Assembly: GCF_016863255.1 (NCBI RefSeq) | Contig: NZ_BOON01000002.1 | Coordinates: 62,001-126,000 of the forward strand | From: Planosporangium mesophilum | GTDB taxonomy: Bacteria; Actinomycetota; Actinomycetes; Mycobacteriales; Micromonosporaceae | Direction: 5' to 3' | DNA length: 64,000 bases | Shown here: in pieces, positions 17,360 to 26,887 of the stretch | Layout of the letters: every line of letters begins with the position of its first letter | Position numbering within the stretch: the stretch's first letter is position 1 | Notes under the pieces: model-generated | Database searches by the model: none | The model's input: the letters and a program-made list of their open reading frames with translations, nothing else | What the model was told of the DNA's origin: nothing | Program-made: the position numbers and the translations under genes

Positions 17360-17920
17360 ATGGGACCGCGGGAACCCGGATACTCGGCTCACCACCCGCA
17401 GGAACGGCTGTTCGCGTTCGGGCCGCCTTGGCGGCCGCCGCTCGAACAGGGTCAGCGGGGCCGGCACCGGGGTGGGCGGCGGCGGGCCAACGTACGGGAA
17501 GCGATCCTGACGCTGCTGACCGAGCGGCCGATGCACGGGTACGAGATGATCCAGGAGATCGAGCGGCGCAGCCGCGGCACCTGGCGCCCGAGCCCCGGCT
17601 CGGTCTACCCGACGCTGCAACTGCTCGAGGACGAGGGGCTGATCGTCGCCGGGGCCACCGAGGGCGGGCGCAAGCGCTACGACCTCACCGAGTTCGGCCG
17701 GGCGGCGCAGTCCGGCGACGAGGCGGCGCGGGCACCGTGGGAACGGTTCAGCGAGGAGTACGGCGAGTCCGTCCTCAACTCCAGGGCCGCGATCAACGGC
17801 ATCGTGCAGGCCATGGGCGAGGTCGTGCGGGTCGGCACCGACGGGCAGCGGGAACAGGCCAACGAGGTACTCGAACAGGCCCGGCGCCGGCTGTACGGCA
17901 TCCTCGCCGACCGCGGCTGA
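17360..17920 (+). CDS. PadR family transcriptional regulator
   Basis: This 186-residue protein has a basic, flexible N-terminus (about 48 residues) and then the PadR winged HTH: VREAILTLLTERPMHGYEMIQEIERR, WRPSPGSVYPTLQLLEDEGLI and GRKRYDLTEFGR. A C-terminal helical dimerisation region ends QARRRLYGILADRG. ATG 17360 is preceded by GAAGGGAG 8 bases upstream. Targets are unknown; it reads toward the metallophosphatase 68 bases downstream and is divergent from the GNAT gene, either of which could be its target. Confidence 0.92.
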   Translation: MGPREPGYSAHHPQERLFAFGPPWRPPLEQGQRGRHRGGRRRANVREAILTLLTERPMHGYEMIQEIERRSRGTWRPSPGSVYPTLQLLEDEGLIVAGATEGGRKRYDLTEFGRAAQSGDEAARAPWERFSEEYGESVLNSRAAINGIVQAMGEVVRVGTDGQREQANEVLEQARRRLYGILADRG

Positions 17921-17988
17921 TGCGATGTTCGGCGGCGCTTCACCTGGGCGTCCCCTTACCGCCACCGGCGACGGGTGGGCTGACCGGC

Positions 17989-18987
17989 ATGAGCAAACGG
18001 ATCATCACGACAGCGTTCGGACTGTTGGCGCTGGCCGCTTCGGTGGTCGGCGTGGGTACCGGCGTCTCGCAGGCCCGCGCGGCCGACCAACGCGCGTCGA
18101 GCTACGAGATCGGGCTCCTCGGCGACATGCCGTACGGGGACACCGGTCGGTCGCAGTTCCCGGCCGTCATCGCCGACATCAACCGGCACCGGCTGGCGTT
18201 CAGCGCCTTCGACGGCGACCTCAAGAACGGCAAGGAGCGCTGCGACCAGTACCAGTACGACAACGCGGCCCGCGACTACGCCTCGTTCCGCGACCCGCTG
18301 GTGTACGTGCCGGGCGACAACGAGTGGACGGACTGCGACCGGCCCAGCAACGGCAGCTACAACCCGAGCGAGCGACTGGCGCTGGTACGGAAGATGTTCG
18401 CCGCCACGCCCACGTCGCTCGGCCAGCGGAAGATCCCCTTGCAGCGGCAGTCGCCCGACTTCCCGGAGAACGTCCGGTGGGCGGTCGGCGGCGTGACGTA
18501 CGTCGGGGTCAACGTGACCGGCAGCGACAACAACGCGCCGCAGTTCGACGCGGCCGGCAAGCAGATCGACGGTGACGCGGCGGAGTACACGGGCCGCAAC
18601 GCCGCGAACCTCGCATGGCTGTCCGAGTCGTTCGCCCAGGCCAAGGCGGCCCACTCGGCGGCGGTCATGATCGTGATGCAGGCCAACATGTGGGCGGCCG
18701 ACGACCCGACCGTGCACTTCGCCGACACCAGGCGGGAGCTGGCCCGACAGGCGATCGACTTCCCCGGCCAGGTCGTGATCGTCAACGGGGACAGCCACTT
18801 CCTGAACATCGACAAGCCGTTGACGGACGCGGCCGGCGCGACGATCCAGAACGTCACGCGGGTACAGACGTTCGGCAGCGATCAGAACCACTGGGTGAGT
18901 GCGACGGTCGACCCGCGTGACCCGAGCGTCTTCACGTTCCACCAGCACGTGATCGCGGCCAACGTGCCCACCTACGTGAAGCCCTGA
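17989..18987 (+). CDS. Secreted calcineurin-like metallophosphatase
   Basis: The 332-residue protein starts with a Sec signal peptide (KRIITTAFGLLALAASVVGVG, cleavage likely near SQARAADQ). The mature part shows the metallophosphoesterase blocks GLLGDMPYGD, AFDGDLKNGKERCD, VYVPGDNEWTDC and VNGDSHFLNID, giving the Asp/Asn/His metal ligands. The order and spacing match the superfamily, although the terminal GHxH block is replaced by GDSHF. Its substrate is unknown. Two ATG-proximal bases overlap none of padR; a separate transcript is possible. Confidence 0.88.
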   Translation: MSKRIITTAFGLLALAASVVGVGTGVSQARAADQRASSYEIGLLGDMPYGDTGRSQFPAVIADINRHRLAFSAFDGDLKNGKERCDQYQYDNAARDYASFRDPLVYVPGDNEWTDCDRPSNGSYNPSERLALVRKMFAATPTSLGQRKIPLQRQSPDFPENVRWAVGGVTYVGVNVTGSDNNAPQFDAAGKQIDGDAAEYTGRNAANLAWLSESFAQAKAAHSAAVMIVMQANMWAADDPTVHFADTRRELARQAIDFPGQVVIVNGDSHFLNIDKPLTDAAGATIQNVTRVQTFGSDQNHWVSATVDPRDPSVFTFHQHVIAANVPTYVKP

Positions 18988-19068
18988 GGCCCCCGTCCCC
19001 CGGCGCTCGGGGCATGCGCTACATCACGGCCACACCGCTCGTGGCGTAGCCACACCACCAGCGACGTA

Positions 19069-19115
19069 GCGAAAAAAGCGAGGTGCCCCCTCCCATCAGG
19101 CGTGGAGGGGGCACC
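19069..19115 (-). terminator. Rho-independent terminator of the ispG operon
   Basis: A perfect 12-bp stem (19082-19093 with 19104-19115, arm GGTGCCCCCTCC) with a 10-base loop is followed, on the minus strand, by CGCTTTTTTCGC. This is one of the few hairpins in the window with a true T-run. It can also stop plus-strand reading from the phosphatase gene. Confidence 0.85.
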
Positions 19116-19162
19116 GTCGCGGAATCACAGCGCCGCGGTCAAACGTGCCGTCGCGGGTCAGC

Positions 19163-20329
19163 TCAGTGCACGGTCACCTGCGGGGCGAGGCCGCGCAACT
19201 CCTCGGGCAGCTCGGCGCCCATCTCCTCGGCCAGCCGCAGCGCCTCCTCGATGAGGGTCTCCACGATCTGGCCCTCCGGCACGGTCTTGATGACCTGGCC
19301 CTTGACGAAGATCTGGCCCTTGCCGTTGCCGGACGCCACGCCGAGGTCGGCCTCCCGGGCCTCACCGGGGCCGTTGACGACGCACCCCATGACGGCGACC
19401 CGCAGCGGCACCGGCAGCCCTTCGAGGCCGGCGGTGACCTCCTCAGCGAGGGAGTACACGTCGACCTGCGCCCGGCCGCACGACGGGCAGGAGACGATCT
19501 CCAAGCCGCGCTCCTTGAGCCCGAGCGACTCCAGGATCTGGTTGCCGACCTTGACCTCCTCGACCGGAGGCGCGGACAGCGAGACCCGGATGGTGTCGCC
19601 GATCCCCTCGGCCAGCAGCGCGCCGAACGCGACCGCCGACTTGATGGTGCCCTGGAAGGCCGGGCCGGCCTCGGTCACCCCGAGGTGGAGCGGGTAGTCG
19701 CACTGCTCGGCCAGCTGCCGGTACGCCTTGATCATGACCACCGGGTCGTTGTGCTTGACCGAGATCTTGATGTCGCGGAAGCCGTGCTCCTCGAAGAGCG
19801 AGCACTCCCACAGCGCGCTCTCGACGAGCGCCTCCGGGGTCGCCTTGCCGTACTTGGCCAGCAGTCGCTTGTCCAGCGAACCGGCGTTGACGCCGATGCG
19901 GATCGGCACGCCGGCGTCGGACGCGGCCTTCGCGATCTCCTTCACCTTGTCGTCGAACTGCCGGATGTTGCCCGGGTTGACCCGGACCGCGGCGCAGCCG
20001 GCGTCGATCGCGGCGAAGACGTACTTCGGCTGGAAGTGGATGTCGGCGATGACCGGGATCTTCGACTTCTTCGCGATCGCGGGCAGCGCCTCGACGTCGT
20101 CCTGACTCGGCACCGCCACCCGTACGATCTGGCAGCCCGACGCGGTCAGTTCGGCGATCTGCTGCAGCGTGGCGTTGACGTCGGCGGTCAGCGTCGTGGT
20201 CATCGACTGGACGCTGACCGGCGCACCGCCGCCGACCGGGACCGAGCCGACCATGATCTGCCGACTGTGCCGGCGCGGGGCGAGCGGCTGGGCAGGCGCC
20301 GAAGGAATACCGAGATTAATCGCGGTCAC
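19163..20329 (-). CDS. ispG: (E)-4-hydroxy-3-methylbut-2-enyl-diphosphate synthase
   Basis: IspG converts MEcPP to HMBPP in the MEP isoprenoid pathway, using a [4Fe-4S] cluster. The 388-residue protein has the TIM-barrel region ([50 protein letters not shown]) and the cluster cysteines Cys281/Cys284 (SCPSCGR) and Cys316 ([10 protein letters not shown]). The reductase-like C-terminal domain is complete. It lies 7 bases after rseP and downstream of dxr, so two MEP enzymes share an operon with the protease. Confidence 0.97.
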   Translation of the reverse strand: MTAINLGIPSAPAQPLAPRRHSRQIMVGSVPVGGGAPVSVQSMTTTLTADVNATLQQIAELTASGCQIVRVAVPSQDDVEALPAIAKKSKIPVIADIHFQPKYVFAAIDAGCAAVRVNPGNIRQFDDKVKEIAKAASDAGVPIRIGVNAGSLDKRLLAKYGKATPEALVESALWECSLFEEHGFRDIKISVKHNDPVVMIKAYRQLAEQCDYPLHLGVTEAGPAFQGTIKSAVAFGALLAEGIGDTIRVSLSAPPVEEVKVGNQILESLGLKERGLEIVSCPSCGRAQVDVYSLAEEVTAGLEGLPVPLRVAVMGCVVNGPGEAREADLGVASGNGKGQIFVKGQVIKTVPEGQIVETLIEEALRLAEEMGAELPEELRGLAPQVTVH

Positions 20330-20336
20330 TGGGCTC

Positions 20337-21605
20337 TCACTTGGGAAGGGTGATGGGGTTGACGACGTCGGCCGTTGCGGTCAGGAGCACGAAGACGCCG
20401 AGGACCGAGATCACTGCCAAGGTTATCGGCGTCAGCTTCATGTAGTCGACGCGACCGGGGTCCGGGCGGCCCCGGCGCGCGGCGATCCAGGAACGCACCC
20501 GCTCGAACCAGGCGATGGCGATGTGGCCGCCGTCCATCGGCAGCAGCGGCATCAGGTTGAAGATGCCGAAGAAGAGGTTCAGGACGGCGAACAGGCTCAG
20601 CACGCTGGTCCAGTCGCCGATCGAGATCAACTGGCCGCCGATGTGGCTGGCGCCGACCACGCTGACGGGCGTGTTGGGGTCGCGCTCGGCACCGAAGATC
20701 GCCTTGACGAGGGCCGGGATCTTCTCCGGGATCTGCTTGAGCGAGGAGAACGTCAGGACGACGGTCCGGCCGATCTGCTTGCCGGTGAGCCCGATGCTCT
20801 CCACCGGACCGAACGTGACCAGCGGAGCCTTCGGCGAGATGCCGATCATGCCGGTGGGCTCCAGGTCCGCGGGCTTGATGCTGGTGACCGGGGTGTTCGG
20901 GTTGACGGTGGCCTTGGGCCGCTGGACGACCGGGATGAACACGGACCTGGTCTGCGTCTTGCCGTCGTGGGTGTACGTGAGCGTCACGTTCTGGTTCGCC
21001 AGCGCCTGCACGGTCGTGCGCATCTCGGCGAAGTTGGAGATCCGCTGGTCGTTGATCTTCGTGATCACGTCGCCGGTCCGCAGCCCGGCCTTGGACGCGG
21101 GACTGGCCGGGTCGCTGCCGGACTTGCACGCCACCGCCTGCTTGGTCGCGGGGTCGACCTTGAAATCACTGACGCAGGGCAGGACGGCGCCGACGGTCGC
21201 CGGAGCTGAATTGATCTTTGAATCGTCGGGCACCCCGACAAACGCGAAGAGCACCCACAGCGCGACGAACGCCAGGATGAAGTGGCTGATCGAGCCCGCG
21301 CTCATCACGATCGTGCGCTTCCACACCGGGAAGCGCCACATCGCCCGCTTCTCGTCGCCGGGCTCGACGTCGTCGTCCTGCGGCGTCATCCCGACGATCT
21401 TGACGAAGCCGCCCAGGGGAATCGCCTTCACCCCGTACTCGGTCTCGCCGCGGCGGAACGAAAACAACGTCGGCCCGAAGCCGACGAAGTACCGGGTGAC
21501 CTTCATGCCGAAGGCCTTGGCCGTGCCCATATGGCCAGCCTCGTGCAGGCACACCGAGACCAGGATTCCGAGAGCGAAGACGACGATCCCGAATACCAGC
21601 GCCAT
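20337..21605 (-). CDS. rseP: Site-2 protease / RseP-Rip1 family membrane metalloprotease
   Basis: An intramembrane zinc protease of 422 residues that cleaves anti-sigma factors and other membrane substrates. The first helix contains the zinc site HEAGH (21-25), followed by [34 protein letters not shown] domain ([20 protein letters not shown]) sits in an extracytoplasmic loop, and the C-terminal helix has the third ligand motif [12 protein letters not shown]. It ends with a helix and a basic interface. The ATG at 21605 shares one base with the dxr stop (TGATG). It corresponds to mycobacterial Rip1 by context and motif. Confidence 0.95.
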   Translation of the reverse strand: MALVFGIVVFALGILVSVCLHEAGHMGTAKAFGMKVTRYFVGFGPTLFSFRRGETEYGVKAIPLGGFVKIVGMTPQDDDVEPGDEKRAMWRFPVWKRTIVMSAGSISHFILAFVALWVLFAFVGVPDDSKINSAPATVGAVLPCVSDFKVDPATKQAVACKSGSDPASPASKAGLRTGDVITKINDQRISNFAEMRTTVQALANQNVTLTYTHDGKTQTRSVFIPVVQRPKATVNPNTPVTSIKPADLEPTGMIGISPKAPLVTFGPVESIGLTGKQIGRTVVLTFSSLKQIPEKIPALVKAIFGAERDPNTPVSVVGASHIGGQLISIGDWTSVLSLFAVLNLFFGIFNLMPLLPMDGGHIAIAWFERVRSWIAARRGRPDPGRVDYMKLTPITLAVISVLGVFVLLTATADVVNPITLPK

Positions 21606-22807
21606 CAGGCTCCTTCCACCGCCGCGATGATGTCGCGGGCACGAGAACGCGCCCACGACTCCGCCGCGAGCACGTCCTCGACGGTACCTGGTTCCGCCAA
21701 ATCCGGAGAATCATCGAGAACCCGCGCGATCGTCTCCACGATCGCGAGGAACGGCAGCCGGTGCTCCACGAAGGCGGCCACGCACTCCTCGTTGGCCGCG
21801 TTGTAGATCGCCGGGCGGCACCGCCCGGCCCGGCCGGCGGCCTTCGCCAGCGCCACCGCCGGGAAGGCCTCGTCGTCCAGGGGCGACAGCTCCCAGGTGT
21901 GCGCCCGGGTCCAGTCCACGGCCGGCGTCGCCCCCGCGACCCGCTCCGGCCAGCCGAGGGCGAGCGCGATCGGCAGCCGCATGTCCGGCGGGCTGCACTG
22001 GGCCAGGGTCGACCCGTCGGTGAACTCGACCATCGAGTGGATCACCGACTGGGGGTGCACCATGACCTCGATCCGGTCGTACCCGACGTCGAACAGCTCA
22101 TGCGCCTCGATCACCTCGAGCGCCTTGTTGACCATCGTCGCGCTGTTGATCGTCACGACCGGGCCCATGTTCCAGGTGGGGTGCGCCAGGGCCTGCTCGG
22201 GCACCACCCCGACCAGCTCCTCGCGCCGGCGCCCTCGGAACGGGCCGCCGCTGGCGGTCAGGACCAGCCGGGCCACCTCGTCGGCGCGGCCACCGCGCAG
22301 GCACTGGGCGAGGGCGGAGTGCTCGGAGTCGACCGGGACGATCTGCCCCGGTTCCGCCACTTTCCGCACCAGTGGGCCACCCGCGACCAGGGACTCCTTG
22401 TTCGCCAGCGCGAGGGTACGGCCGGCGCGCAGCGCGGCCAGGGTCGGCGCGAGGCCGAGCGAGCCGACGACGCCGTTGAGCACCACGTCACACGGCCACT
22501 CGGCGAGCTCGGTCATGGCGTCCGGCCCGCCGAGGATCTTGGGGATGCGGAAGTCGCCGGTCGCGTACCCCCGCCTGCTCGCCTCGGCGTAGAACGCCAG
22601 CTGCAGGTCCTGGACGGCGCTCGCCTTGGCCACCCCGACAACGTCGACGCCCAGCTCCAGCGCCTGCGCCGCGAGCGCGGCGACGTTACCGCCGCCGGCG
22701 CCGAGGCCCACCACCCGGAACCGGTCCGGGTTGCGCCGCACGATGTCGATGGCCTGGGTACCGATGGAGCCCGTCGAGCCGAGCAGCACGATGTCGCGAG
22801 GGGTCAC
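21605..22807 (-). CDS. dxr: 1-deoxy-D-xylulose-5-phosphate reductoisomerase
   Basis: Dxr makes MEP from DXP with NADPH. The 400-residue product has the N-terminal nucleotide-binding motif [31 protein letters not shown], the catalytic region [57 protein letters not shown] and the C-terminal [12 protein letters not shown]. Nothing is missing. It starts the dxr-rseP-ispG operon and lies 4 bases after the GNAT gene on the same strand. Confidence 0.97.
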   Translation of the reverse strand: MTPRDIVLLGSTGSIGTQAIDIVRRNPDRFRVVGLGAGGGNVAALAAQALELGVDVVGVAKASAVQDLQLAFYAEASRRGYATGDFRIPKILGGPDAMTELAEWPCDVVLNGVVGSLGLAPTLAALRAGRTLALANKESLVAGGPLVRKVAEPGQIVPVDSEHSALAQCLRGGRADEVARLVLTASGGPFRGRRREELVGVVPEQALAHPTWNMGPVVTINSATMVNKALEVIEAHELFDVGYDRIEVMVHPQSVIHSMVEFTDGSTLAQCSPPDMRLPIALALGWPERVAGATPAVDWTRAHTWELSPLDDEAFPAVALAKAAGRAGRCRPAIYNAANEECVAAFVEHRLPFLAIVETIARVLDDSPDLAEPGTVEDVLAAESWARSRARDIIAAVEGA

Positions 22808-22811
22808 GCGC

Positions 22812-23348
22812 TCATTCTCCCTGACGCGGGGCCACCAATCGGAACGCCTCCACCTCGACGTCGTACCAGCGGGTCGTCCGGCCCAACGGCGTCATGCCGA
22901 GCCGCCGGCACACCGCCATCGACGGCTCGTTGTCCGGCCGCACCACGGCGTACACCTCGGGCAGCCCGGAGGCGAAGCCCCGGTCGACCGCGCCGCGGGC
23001 GGCCTCGGTCGCGTACCCGTGGCCCCAGGAGTCCGGGTGCAGGTGCCAGCCGACCTCCACCTCGCCGTCGCCGTTCGGCAGCGGCTTGAACAGCACCGAA
23101 CCCGCTACCTGGCCGCGGTCGCGGTCCTGCACGGCCCAGCAGCCGTACCGCTCGTCACGGGCGCCGAACTCGGCCCACCGCTTCACGACCAGCTCCGCCT
23201 CGGCCCGGTCGGCCATGGCCCGGGGCTGCGCGCCGAGCCAGCGGGCGACCTCCCACCGGGAGTAGATCGCGAACACCCGGTCGACGTCGGCCGGGTCGTC
23301 GGTCCACGGTCGTACGTCGAGCCGCTCGGTGCGGTAGATCACGCTCAC
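22812..23348 (-). CDS. GNAT family N-acetyltransferase (RimJ/RimL type)
   Basis: The protein is 178 residues long and begins [37 protein letters not shown], the usual start of RimJ/RimL-type acetyltransferases. The acetyl-CoA loop [20 protein letters not shown] and the late [22 protein letters not shown] are present. GTG 23348 overlaps the acyltransferase stop (GTGA), so the two are translationally coupled; longer frames upstream lie inside plsC. Substrates may be N-terminal amines of proteins or small molecules; unknown here. Confidence 0.9.
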   Translation of the reverse strand: MSVIYRTERLDVRPWTDDPADVDRVFAIYSRWEVARWLGAQPRAMADRAEAELVVKRWAEFGARDERYGCWAVQDRDRGQVAGSVLFKPLPNGDGEVEVGWHLHPDSWGHGYATEAARGAVDRGFASGLPEVYAVVRPDNEPSMAVCRRLGMTPLGRTTRWYDVEVEAFRLVAPRQGE

Positions 23349-24106
23349 GCGGGCTCCCGGTCCGTCTCCCCCCGCCCGGGACGGGCGTCGAGGGCCGTCG
23401 CCTCCTCCAGCGTCGGCGCCGTCCCGCCCAGATGCGCCGGCTGCCACCAGGCGTCCTCGGGGCCGTCGGGCTTGTCCGGATACTCCCGCTGCGCCCGGTC
23501 GAGCAGTACGGCCATGCGGCTCTTCAGCTCGGCCATGACCTCGTTGGCGTCGTCGCGCGGGCCCGGCGCCAGCGGCTCGCCGACCAGGATCGAGATCGGG
23601 GTGTGCCGGCGGGTGAGATCACGGGGACGGCCCTTGGTCCACAGCCGCTGCGTCCCCCAGACCACCGTCGGGATGAGCGGCACCCGCGCGGCGGCGGCCA
23701 TCCGGGCGGCGCCGCTCTTCATCTCCTTGAGCACGAACGAGCGGCTGATCGTGGCCTCCGGGAAGACGCCGACGACCTCACCGCCCTTGAGCGCGGCGAG
23801 GGCCTGCCGGTACGACGCCAGCCCGGCCTCCCGGTCGACCGGGATGTGCTTCATGCCGCGCATGAGCGGGCCGGAGATCCGGTTCCGGAAGACCGACTCC
23901 TTGGCCATGAACCGGACCAGCCGCCGGGACGGGTGCGCACCCAGGCCGGCGAAGATGAAGTCGAGGTATCCGATGTGGTTACTGGCCAGGACGGCGCCAC
24001 CGGTACGGGGCACGTTCTCGGCGCCCTCGACCCGGATGCGCAGGTCGAGCAGGCGGAACATCGTCTTGGCCGCGACGATGACCGGCGGGTACACGAGTTC
24101 CGGCAT
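23345..24106 (-). CDS. 1-acyl-sn-glycerol-3-phosphate acyltransferase family protein (PlsC-like)
   Basis: The 253-residue membrane-associated acyltransferase has the NHxxxxD catalytic block in SNHIGYLDFIF, GLGAHPSRRLVRFMAKESVFRN, a second block MRGMKHIPVDREAG, and the FPEAT block. These match PlsC lysophosphatidate acyltransferases, which make phosphatidate for membrane lipids. The C-terminus is Arg/Glu-rich. It precedes a GNAT and dxr, forming a minus-strand lipid/isoprenoid run. It could instead acylate another lyso-lipid. Confidence 0.92.
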   Translation of the reverse strand: MPELVYPPVIVAAKTMFRLLDLRIRVEGAENVPRTGGAVLASNHIGYLDFIFAGLGAHPSRRLVRFMAKESVFRNRISGPLMRGMKHIPVDREAGLASYRQALAALKGGEVVGVFPEATISRSFVLKEMKSGAARMAAAARVPLIPTVVWGTQRLWTKGRPRDLTRRHTPISILVGEPLAPGPRDDANEVMAELKSRMAVLLDRAQREYPDKPDGPEDAWWQPAHLGGTAPTLEEATALDARPGRGETDREPA

Positions 24107-24144
24107 GGCTAGACGCTACCCGACGCCCTGGGAAAATCTCTGGA

Positions 24145-24192
24145 GATCTTGGACACCTGGCGGCGCTGTCGCCCCGCCAGGTGTCCATGATC
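24145..24192 (-). terminator. Hairpin terminator downstream of the cold-shock gene
   Basis: A 19-bp stem with one mismatch (24145-24163 with 24174-24192, core arm GGACACCTGGCGG) and a 10-base loop starts 4 bases after the stop codon. On the minus strand it is followed by a short TTTT. Its right end again reads CCATGATC, as in other intergenic palindromes here. Confidence 0.75.
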
Positions 24193-24196
24193 CAGG

Positions 24197-24400
24197 TCAG
24201 ATGGGGCGGATGTTCTCCGCCTGCGGACCCTTGCGGCCCTGGCCCACCTCGAACTCGACGCGCTGGTTCTCCTCGAGGCTACGGAAGCCGCTGGCCGCGA
24301 TGGCCGAGAAGTGCGCGAAGACGTCCGCACCGCCGTCATCCGGGGTGATGAAGCCGAAGCCCTTGTCCGCGTTGAACCATTTGACGGTACCGACAGCCAT
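24197..24400 (-). CDS. Cold-shock domain protein
   Basis: A 67-residue CspA-family single-stranded nucleic-acid chaperone. The OB-fold RNA-binding motifs are both present: KGFGFITP (RNP1) and DVFAHFSAI (RNP2), with the start [17 protein letters not shown]. It is full length. It is monocistronic: a T-run terminator lies upstream (end of the MBL-Rieske gene) and a large hairpin downstream. The leader contains an 8-bp GC-rich hairpin 25 bases before the start, which could affect translation. Confidence 0.95.
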   Translation of the reverse strand: MAVGTVKWFNADKGFGFITPDDGGADVFAHFSAIAASGFRSLEENQRVEFEVGQGRKGPQAENIRPI

Positions 24401-24425
24401 GTCTTACTCCTTCACGGGCTGTTCG

Positions 24426-24450
24426 CGGGGTCCACACCTCGCGGACCCCG
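24426..24450 (-). promoter_or_regulatory. Hairpin in the cold-shock gene leader
   Basis: An 8-bp perfect stem (CGGGGTCC 24426-24433 with GGACCCCG 24443-24450) lies 25 bases before the ATG, inside the probable 5' untranslated region. A role in temperature response is speculation. Confidence 0.45.
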
Positions 24451-24493
24451 TTTCGTTGTCATGCGCACCCGATCCGGAGAAAACCCGGGTAAA

Positions 24494-24529
24494 CCAAAAA
24501 GCGCCTGTGCCACAACTCCACAGGCGCTT
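24494..24529 (-). terminator. Rho-independent terminator of the MBL-Rieske gene
   Basis: An 11-bp perfect stem (AAGCGCCTGTG 24499-24509 with 24519-24529) with a 9-base loop is followed on the minus strand by TTTTT. It lies 130 bases past the MBL-Rieske stop and just upstream of the cold-shock gene, which it insulates. Confidence 0.85.
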
Positions 24530-24659
24530 ACAAAGTCTCTGGGAACCACAATCGCAACGCTGGTCACGCTAGCACAGCCCGTACGGGCGTGGGTCAAAAC
24601 GGTCGCACCGCGGAGGCGTGACCCGCCACACGCGGTGCGACCGCATCGTCTCGAATGTC

Positions 24660-26225
24660 TTACGCGTCGGCCGCCGGCTGGTCGGCCGGGCGGGCGCGTA
24701 CCGCGTGGCCGACGCTGGTCAGGCACTTCCCGCTGTCCAAATCGAACTTCCAGCCGTGCAGCTGGCAGGTGAGCACCCCATCCTCGACCTTGCCGAAGCG
24801 GGTCAGATCGGCCTTGAGGTGCGGGCAGCGCCGCTGCACCACCCAGTCGCCCAGCGTGATGTCCTCGGCGTCGGTGGTCTTCTCGTGCTCGTCGTACCAG
24901 CCCTCGGCGTACTGGAGGCGCTCCTCGGACAGGCACTTGAAGAAGGCGTAGATGAACTCGTTGTACTGGCCGATCCGCGCCGCGGAGAACCGGCAGGACA
25001 GGAACAGCGAGTTGACCCAGTCACCCTCGTCCAGGTAGATGAGGTGCTCGACCAGCTCCCGCTGGGTGCGGAACCGGTACCGGACCTTCTCGTCGGTGTA
25101 CGGGCGGACCTCCTTGCCCAGGAAGTCCACCACGATCGACTCGACCGACTCGCCGTCGTAGCTCACGAGGTCGAAGCGGACCGGGCCGCCCACACCCTTG
25201 GCCATGTAGATCGACTCTTCCAGCAGCGGCTCGATGCGCCGCTTCATCTCCGCCAGGACGTCGATCTCCGGGTGCCGCCAGGACGCCTTCTCCGCCTCGA
25301 TGATCGGCCGCTTGCGTTCGCGCATGGCCTCCAGGTACGGCTTCTTGTTCGCGAAGAACTCGCGTACGTCCGGCACCGGGTGGCTGACCTTGCAGTCGTC
25401 GGCGGTCACCTCGGCCACCGTGCCGGGCAGCAGGATCACCTCGTTGTCGCGGCCCAGCTCACGGTAGCGGTCGGAGAACCACTGCTGGTCGGGGAAGATG
25501 TTGCCCTCGTCGCCGAAGATGTCATTGAACTGCCACAGCTCGTCGTCGAGGAAGCACGGCGGCCCGGCGATCGGGAACACGTACGACGCCTTCAGGTCGT
25601 CGATGTAGCGGATCGTGCGGTCGAGCTGGCGGTCGCGCTTCTGCTTGCCGAACGCGCGCTTGGCGGCCTCCGGCAGCTCGTAGACCATCGGGTACCAGAT
25701 CGCGCCGGAAAACTGCAGCATGTGCGCGTGTACGTGCCCCAGCTCGGCGAAGACCGACAGGTCGGAGGGGCGGGCGTCGTTCTGGTTGAGCACGCGGACC
25801 CCGTCGTACTCCACCCACAGCGACGAATCACCGATCGGGCCGTCGGTCGGCGAGATCAGGGCCTGGATCATCACGTTCAGGCCGCCGTCGAGGGTGTGTA
25901 CCTCGTTGCTGCGTGTCCGGATGAAGCTCGTGAAGCCCAGCTCCCGCAGCTCGTCCTCGAGCTGGCTGGTCGGGTACTCCGGCAGCAGGACGGTCGCCCG
26001 CTTGTTGATGAAGCGCTTCAGGTGCTCCGCGTCGAAGTGGTCGCGGTGCAGGTGCGACACGTACAGGTAGTCGACGTCGCCCAACGCCTCCCAGTCGAGC
26101 TGGGAGTTGTCCGGGAACGGGAACCAGGAGGCGAAGTACGCCGGGTTGACCCAAGGGTCGCACAGGATGCTCCCGGCCGGGGTGTCGATCCGCATGCTCG
26201 CGTGGCCTGTGCCGGTCAGTCGCAC
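24660..26225 (-). CDS. MBL-fold metalloprotein fused to a C-terminal Rieske [2Fe-2S] domain
   Basis: The 521-residue protein has an N-terminal metallo-beta-lactamase fold: GTGHASMRIDTPAGSILCDPWVNP and the metal motif SHLHRDHFD (His58, His60, Asp62, His63). A C-terminal Rieske domain follows: CPH (Cys467, His469) and CQLHGW (Cys487, His490), with the usual 17-residue spacing. The pairing of MBL and Rieske domains recalls CMP-Neu5Ac hydroxylase (CMAH), but there the Rieske domain comes first. An oxygenase or hydroxylase role is inferred. GTG 26225 has GGAGGGA upstream. It is a single gene with its own T-run terminator. Confidence 0.88.
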   Translation of the reverse strand: MRLTGTGHASMRIDTPAGSILCDPWVNPAYFASWFPFPDNSQLDWEALGDVDYLYVSHLHRDHFDAEHLKRFINKRATVLLPEYPTSQLEDELRELGFTSFIRTRSNEVHTLDGGLNVMIQALISPTDGPIGDSSLWVEYDGVRVLNQNDARPSDLSVFAELGHVHAHMLQFSGAIWYPMVYELPEAAKRAFGKQKRDRQLDRTIRYIDDLKASYVFPIAGPPCFLDDELWQFNDIFGDEGNIFPDQQWFSDRYRELGRDNEVILLPGTVAEVTADDCKVSHPVPDVREFFANKKPYLEAMRERKRPIIEAEKASWRHPEIDVLAEMKRRIEPLLEESIYMAKGVGGPVRFDLVSYDGESVESIVVDFLGKEVRPYTDEKVRYRFRTQRELVEHLIYLDEGDWVNSLFLSCRFSAARIGQYNEFIYAFFKCLSEERLQYAEGWYDEHEKTTDAEDITLGDWVVQRRCPHLKADLTRFGKVEDGVLTCQLHGWKFDLDSGKCLTSVGHAVRARPADQPAADA

Positions 26226-26385
26226 CGCGCGTCCCTCCTGCTCGTCACTGTGGCGTGTCGGCCCCGACGCTACCCGAGAAGCGGAGCGCCAACCGACTCC
26301 GGGTTACCCGCCCGTACACCCCGCGCCGGGCAGCAACCGGGGCGTGCCACACTAATCGGCGTACACCCGAGTGGAAGGACCAGAA

Positions 26386-26607
26386 GTGGCTGGTAACGAG
26401 CCGGTTCTCTCTCCTGATCAGCGCAGGCCGATCAACCCGCGCAAGGCCCGGATCGGCGCGGTCGGCGCGATCGTGATCCTGTTGCTCATGACGATCGGCA
26501 ACCACAAGGGCAACACCGAGAACTACTTCATGTACGGCATGGCCGGCCTCATCGCGCTCCTGCTCGTCGGCGACTGGGTGCTGCGCCGCAACGGTCTGCG
26601 CGACTAG
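26386..26607 (+). CDS. DUF2631 family small membrane protein
   Basis: The 73-residue protein has a short hydrophilic N-terminus (VAGNEPVLSPDQRRPINPRKAR) and two transmembrane helices, IGAVGAIVILLLMTIG and YFMYGMAGLIALLLVGDWVL, ending RRNGLRD. This is the DUF2631 pattern, of unknown function, common in actinobacteria. GTG 26386 has GGAAGGA 6 bases upstream; an in-frame GTG at 26371 precedes that site and is less likely. It is divergent from the MBL-Rieske gene, and its stop shares CTAG with the next gene's stop. Confidence 0.85.
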   Translation: MAGNEPVLSPDQRRPINPRKARIGAVGAIVILLLMTIGNHKGNTENYFMYGMAGLIALLLVGDWVLRRNGLRD

Positions 26608-26825
26608 TCAGGATCCCCCGGGCGGTACCCGCTCGGGGGCAGTACCCACCCGATCTGGCCGTAGATCCGCATCTGCCAGCCCCTCGGCACGTTGTCGCGG
26701 CACGTCTGCTCCGTGCCGGCGCAGATGATCGCGTCGTACCGAGGGGCGTGCGGCCGGTGGTGCGGCAGCATCGAGTGCGCCGCCATCGGTGTGCGGTCCG
26801 CTGACGCCACGTCCCCTGCCTGCAC
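26604..26825 (-). CDS. Small hypothetical protein
   Basis: An open frame of 73 codons with strong G/C bias at third positions and a protein-like composition. Its second half reads RYDAIICAGTEQTCRDNVPRGWQMRIYGQIGWVLPP, with two Cys and two Trp. No family is recognised. GTG 26825 or ATG 26786/26771 could be the start; no ribosome-binding site decides. It ends tail-to-tail with DUF2631 (overlapping CTAG) and lies 62 bases before the DivIVA gene end on the same strand. Confidence 0.5.
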   Translation of the reverse strand: MQAGDVASADRTPMAAHSMLPHHRPHAPRYDAIICAGTEQTCRDNVPRGWQMRIYGQIGWVLPPSGYRPGDPD

Positions 26826-26887
26826 CGCTTCCCCTGCTTGCGCCGCCGCCCGGCGCGCAGCCGCGGCTGGAACGCCGCCGCGAGCAG

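Noticed and set aside
17273-17965. Possible N-terminal extension of the GNAT at 16436-17272
   Set aside because: The frame stays open but runs opposite padR, has Pro/Arg-rich sequence and no family match; ATG 17272 fits the family length.
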